Shown piece by piece: positions 60,938 through 64,000 of a DNA stretch of 64,000 bases. Source of the stretch: JBBSAT01 sp044223665 (GTDB lineage: Bacteria; Myxococcota_A; Polyangia; Polyangiales; Sandaracinaceae); contig JBGALT010000025.1 in the NCBI GenBank assembly GCA_044223665.1, positions 1-64,000 of the forward strand, read 5' to 3'. A program made the translations under genes and the position numbers. Under the pieces are notes generated by a model. The model was not told the origin of the DNA and made no database searches. It saw only the letters and a list, made by a program, of their open reading frames with translations. Position 1 is the stretch's first letter, and each line of letters opens with the position of its first letter.

Positions 60938-62269
60938 ATGTTCGAGAAGATCCTCGTAGCCGGCCGTGGAGAGAACGCCGCGCGCGTCGCGCGTACCTGT
61001 CGCCGCCTCGGCGCCGACACGGTTGCAACCTGTGCCGACGGCGAAGAAGAGTCCGTCCACGCGCAGGCGTGCGACTCGACCGCCGGGATCGGCCCCGCCG
61101 AGAGCCACTTCCGAGCCGACGTGCTCGTGGCCACCGCTCTCGCGAATGGATGCCAGGCGATCCATCCCGGCTACGGCTTCTTCGACGAGAGCCTCGAGCT
61201 CCCGCGCCGCGCCGAGGCGGCCGGCATCGCCCTGATCGGCCCCTCGGCCGAGACGCTCGTGCTGCACCGGGATCGTCTCGCCCTGCGCGAGGCAGCGATC
61301 GAAGCAGGGCTGCGCGTGCTCCCGGCGAGCGCGGCGCCGGCGTCGAGCCTCGAGGAGCTCCGGGCCGAGGTCGAGCAGCTCGGCTATCCGGTCGTGCTCA
61401 AGCGCGCCATCGGTCTGGCGGAGCCGCGCGCGCTCCTGGTCGCGAACGACGACGAAGAGCTCGCGCGCCACCTCGACGCGCTCGAGCTCGACGGAACCGC
61501 GATGATCCTCGAGCGCTACATCGATCGGCCGCGCCACGTCGAGGTGCAGGTCGTCGCCGACGGCCGCGGTCACATCGGGGTGCTGGGCGATCTCGAGACG
61601 AGCGCGCGCAAGGACCACCGCCGCGTGCTCTCCGAGTCGCCCGCGCCGGCGATCGATGCCCTGCACGGGCGTGACGAGGTCCGCGCCGCGATCTGGGCGG
61701 CGGCCTTCGATCTGGTCGCGTACTCGGGCTTCCGGGGCGTCGGCTCGGTGCAGTTCCTCATCGATGCGCGCGGCGCGTTCTACTTCGCCGGCTTCTTGCC
61801 GCGGCTCTCCCCCGAGCACGCCCTGGTCGAGATGTGCGCGAACGTGGATCTCGTCGAGGTCGAGGTGATGCTCGCGCTCGGCGAGGGGGTCCCCGACGCG
61901 GTCCTGCGCGCCGAGCCGACCGGCCATGCGGTGCAGGGTCGGATCGACGCCGCGCTCGATCCGCGCGACGGGCGTCCGTTCCCGGGGCGTACCGACGACG
62001 TGCGCTGGCCTCCCTCGCCGATGGGCCGCGTCCGCATCGAGACCGGCATCCAGGCGCGCTCGAAGATCGGCGCGGATCACGATCCGATGCTGGCGACGGT
62101 CACCACCTACGCGCCCACCCGCCACGAAGCGATCCTCACGCTCGATCGCGTCGTCGCCGAGACGCGCATCGGTCCGCTCATCACGAACCTCCGGCTCTTG
62201 CGGCGCGCCCTGAATCACGAGTCGTTCCGCGCATGCCAGTACGACGAGGGATTCCTCGACCGCGCCTGA
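60938..62269 (+). CDS. Biotin-carboxylase-fold protein with degenerate active site
   Basis: A 443-residue protein aligned end to end with biotin carboxylase (AccC): I-L-V-A-G-R-G-E-N-A-A-R (start), A-I-H-P-G-Y-G-F-F near 75, Y-P-V-V-L-K at 150-155, R-P-R-H-V-E-V-Q-V near 198, and P-R-L-S-P-E-H near 288. The Gly-rich ATP loop after Lys155 is gone (A-I-G-L-A-E-P-R). The Mg ligands Glu276, Glu288 and Asn290 of E. coli AccC correspond here to Gln272, Gly285 and Leu287. The catalytic Arg (289) remains. Catalysis as a carboxylase is therefore unlikely. No BCCP or carboxyltransferase is nearby. The ATG lies 8 nt after TACCAT. Confidence 0.85.
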   Translation: MFEKILVAGRGENAARVARTCRRLGADTVATCADGEEESVHAQACDSTAGIGPAESHFRADVLVATALANGCQAIHPGYGFFDESLELPRRAEAAGIALIGPSAETLVLHRDRLALREAAIEAGLRVLPASAAPASSLEELRAEVEQLGYPVVLKRAIGLAEPRALLVANDDEELARHLDALELDGTAMILERYIDRPRHVEVQVVADGRGHIGVLGDLETSARKDHRRVLSESPAPAIDALHGRDEVRAAIWAAAFDLVAYSGFRGVGSVQFLIDARGAFYFAGFLPRLSPEHALVEMCANVDLVEVEVMLALGEGVPDAVLRAEPTGHAVQGRIDAALDPRDGRPFPGRTDDVRWPPSPMGRVRIETGIQARSKIGADHDPMLATVTTYAPTRHEAILTLDRVVAETRIGPLITNLRLLRRALNHESFRACQYDEGFLDRA

Positions 62270-62365
62270 GGAGCGCGAGGCCCTCGCGCCCGAATCGTCT
62301 CGTTCGGCTTCGAGCGCGACTCGGGGGCGGCCGGCGGGCGGCGGCCGTGATAGTGTACACGTCCC

Positions 62366-63076
62366 ATGAATCTGGAACGGCCTGAGCTGCGGCTCGTCCG
62401 CGAGAAGCTCGAGTCGGTCCTCGCCCCCGAGCTCGCGGCCAGCATCCTGTTCGAGGCGCTCACCGAGACGGGCGGCCGCCCGCCCGCCACGGGCGAAGGG
62501 ACCCTGGCGCTGGTCGAGGGCCCGCTCGCCCGCATCCTCGGCCGTCGCGTCCGCTCGACCGAGCGCGACGTCATCGTCGGCGACCTGGTCGAGGTGCTGC
62601 GCGGAATCGTGGGCCCGGCGCTGACGCCGGCGCACCCGATCCACGTCACCAAGTACCGCCGCGAGCACGAGCCGACGCTCGAGATCACCCGCGATCACGG
62701 CGCCGTGGCGGTGCTCGTCCTGTCGGGCAAGGAAGACGTCGCCACGCGCCTCGAGGCCGCGCTCGGCCCCGGCCGCGTGTCGGCCCGGACGCTCACGACC
62801 CGCGCCGAGCTCTCGGCCCTCCTCGGTCGTGCGGGGCGCTTTCCCGTCATCGTCCTCGTCGACGCCGTGGAGTTTCCCGCGATCGAGCCCGTCGAGCTCG
62901 CCGATCTCCTCGAGCGCACGCCGGCCGGCACCGTGCACGCGATCTGGGGCGGCGATCTGCCCTACGGTGGCGTGATCCTCGGCGAGCTCGTCGAGCGGCG
63001 CGTGCCGGCGACCCCGCTCGATCGGCGCGAGGGAATCGAGCCGCTGCTCGACCTCGTGCGCAGCCGTCGCGCGTGA
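62366..63076 (+). CDS. Unknown protein with receiver-like C-terminal domain
   Basis: A 236-residue soluble protein. The N-terminal half has no family I recognise. The C-terminal part (about 110-236) has the alternating pattern of a response-regulator receiver: V-A-V-L-V-L-S-G-K-E, a helix, F-P-V-I-V-L-V-D-A at the phospho-Asp position, and E-L-A-D-L-L-E-R-T-P. The usual N-terminal acidic pair is missing, so this would be a pseudo-receiver. TAGTGT lies 9 nt before the ATG. It follows the biotin-carboxylase-like gene by 96 nt. Confidence 0.6.
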   Translation: MNLERPELRLVREKLESVLAPELAASILFEALTETGGRPPATGEGTLALVEGPLARILGRRVRSTERDVIVGDLVEVLRGIVGPALTPAHPIHVTKYRREHEPTLEITRDHGAVAVLVLSGKEDVATRLEAALGPGRVSARTLTTRAELSALLGRAGRFPVIVLVDAVEFPAIEPVELADLLERTPAGTVHAIWGGDLPYGGVILGELVERRVPATPLDRREGIEPLLDLVRSRRA

Positions 63077-63169
63077 GCGCGCCGCCGGGGCTTCACGCAA
63101 CTTCGCGAACCGTCGCGAATCGTCGAGCGCCGCCGAGCGTCCCAGGGAAGGGCACGAAAGGCTCACGCG

Positions 63170-63670
63170 ATGAAGGTCTCCCGTACCTGGTCCACGCCGC
63201 TCGCGGCCGCTGCGTTCGTCACCATGGCCGCGACCGGCGTGCTGTTGTTCTTCCACCTCGACGCTGGCCTCGTCGGTGCGCTCCACGAGTGGGGCGGCTG
63301 GCTGCTCATCCCGGCCGTCACGCTGCACCTCGTCGGCAACGCACCGGCGTTCCAGGCGCACGCCGCGCGCGCTCGACCGCGCATGCTCGTGGCGATCGCG
63401 CTCGTCGTCGTCGCGCTCGCGGCCGCGTGGGGCGGCCTCTCCGGCGGGCGGGAGCGCGCCAATCCCTCACGCGCCGCCGTCGACCGCGTCACGGCCGCAC
63501 CGATCGCCGCGCTGGCGCCCCTCGCGGGCCGCGACGTCGACACGCTCGTCGCGGAGCTGCGCGAGGCCGGGTTCGAGGAGGCGAGCCCCGAGGCGACGCT
63601 CGACGGGCTCGCGGGCGGAGAGCGCGAGGCCCGCATGCGCGCGCTCTCGATCGTCTTGCCGCCGCCATGA
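63170..63670 (+). CDS. DUF4405-like membrane protein
   Basis: A 166-residue protein with three hydrophobic segments. The first half (T-P-L-A-A-A-A-F-V-T-M-A-A-T-G-V-L-L-F-F, L-H-E-W-G-G-W-L-L-I-P-A, L-H-L-V-G-N) matches the DUF4405 pattern, in which spaced His residues may bind haem b, related to cytochrome b561-like proteins. The C-terminal 70 residues are soluble, with A-E-L-R-E-A-G-F-E-E-A-S. AAAGG lies 9 nt before the ATG. The function is not established. Confidence 0.7.
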   Translation: MKVSRTWSTPLAAAAFVTMAATGVLLFFHLDAGLVGALHEWGGWLLIPAVTLHLVGNAPAFQAHAARARPRMLVAIALVVVALAAAWGGLSGGRERANPSRAAVDRVTAAPIAALAPLAGRDVDTLVAELREAGFEEASPEATLDGLAGGEREARMRALSIVLPPP

Positions 63671-63739
63671 CGCGAGCGGTGAACGCGCGACGCGACCGCC
63701 GAGCCTCGTCGCGTTCCGACGCGCGCTTCGAGCCCGACG

Positions 63740-64000
63740 TCAGAGATCGATGCGCCGCAAGAGCGCGTCCGAGGTCACCTCGCACTGCTGCGCGACGCCG
63801 CCCTCGGTCCGCTGGTAGCTCCGTACGCTGCGCCCGGTGAAGCGGCCGGACGCGTCGCGGGTGACGTGGAAGGTGTTCCGAGGTCGGTTGGGCCCGCTCG
63901 TCCCCGTCATGAACGCCTCGCCGGACACCACCCCATCGGCGGAGATCGAGAGGGACCACGTGCCCCAGTACGGGTTGTCGACCACGTGCATGTTCATCGA
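63740..64000 (-). CDS. C-terminal end of a lipoprotein-like gene (cut by window edge)
   Basis: The minus-strand frame is open to the right edge and ends at 63740; the visible 86 codons are the C-terminus. The sequence is beta-rich (Y-W-G-T-W-S-L-S-I, R-F-T-G-R-S-V-R-S-Y, T-S-D-A-L-L-R-R-I-D-L). The F-T-G-R-x-x-R-S-Y motif recalls the C-terminal domain of the lipoprotein at 42193-43059. Whether a Met near 63997 is the true start cannot be told here. Confidence 0.5.
   Translation of the reverse strand, partial: SMNMHVVDNPYWGTWSLSISADGVVSGEAFMTGTSGPNRPRNTFHVTRDASGRFTGRSVRSYQRTEGGVAQQCEVTSDALLRRIDL

Overview
The window is very GC-rich DNA, densely packed on both strands, and it reads as the chromosome of a member of the Myxococcota, most plausibly of the Polyangia/Sandaracinaceae type. 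The support is as follows. Two secreted proteins end in a MYXO-CTERM-like tag (Cys-containing linker, hydrophobic helix, Arg cluster). Lipoproteins and HEAT/TPR proteins of unknown function are plentiful. There are no phage, plasmid or transposase genes. The placement is an inference from gene style, not from a marker phylogeny.

Layout. 1-2.1 kb: nitroreductase start (cut by the edge), PP2C phosphatase, isocitrate/isopropylmalate dehydrogenase. 2.1-3.1 kb: a bestrophin-like gene broken by several frameshifts. 3.2-3.5 kb: first copy of a structured, MITE-like repeat. 3.7-9.8 kb: an RND efflux operon (permease, outer-membrane lipoprotein, adaptor) behind a candidate sigma-54 promoter. 9.8-16.8 kb, minus strand: acyl-CoA dehydrogenase, DciA-like protein, a GpsA-like protein without its catalytic residues, a PlsB-like acyltransferase, a GT39-type membrane protein and a sucrase/ferredoxin-like protein. 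16.8-17.1 kb: second repeat copy, inverted. 17-25 kb: unknown proteins, a fucose/arabinose-isomerase-like enzyme divergent from a sugar-binding lipoprotein, a MYXO-CTERM lysozyme-like protein and an acyl-CoA carboxylase beta subunit. 24.8-25.6 kb: a gene-free stretch holding a large imperfect palindrome. 25.6-30.8 kb: zinc-ribbon protein, frameshifted AraC/GyrI regulator, a paralogous pair of Cys-rich mini-lipoproteins around a HEAT-like protein, and a DUF1624-type acyltransferase.

30.9-35 kb is the conserved housekeeping block prs, rplY(ctc), pth, rpsF, rpsR, rplI, closed by an intrinsic terminator. 35-36 kb is a multiply frameshifted alcohol dehydrogenase relative, followed by tRNA-Leu. 36.3-48.5 kb carries an acyltransferase, lipases/esterases, lipoproteins, RtcB, a GH25 muramidase whose reading frame has no stop at its expected end, and a convergent lytic transglycosylase. 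48.5-52.1 kb has an orphan histidine kinase, rph-rdgB, and tRNA-Pro and tRNA-Arg. 52.3-56.2 kb is an iron-type operon (imelysin, di-haem DUF1111 protein, imelysin) behind a Fur-like box. 56.3-59.1 kb is a translationally coupled nucleoside salvage operon (PNP, cytidine deaminase, amidohydrolase). 59.2-64 kb has ybeY, an HU-family gene with a perfect terminator, a biotin-carboxylase-fold protein that has lost its metal ligands, a receiver-like protein, a DUF4405 membrane protein and a truncated gene at the edge.

Two themes run across the window. First, at least fifteen start codons sit 6-9 nt after a TANNNT hexamer, often exactly TACGCT, which suggests that leaderless mRNAs are common here. 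Second, genes in apparent operons are joined by ATGA/GTGA/TTGA overlaps. I did not find a recognisable defence, secretion or biosynthetic system. The strongest undescribed candidates are the structured repeat family with a conserved covarying hairpin, the large palindromic element, the leaderless promoter pattern, and two enzyme-fold proteins that have lost their catalytic residues.
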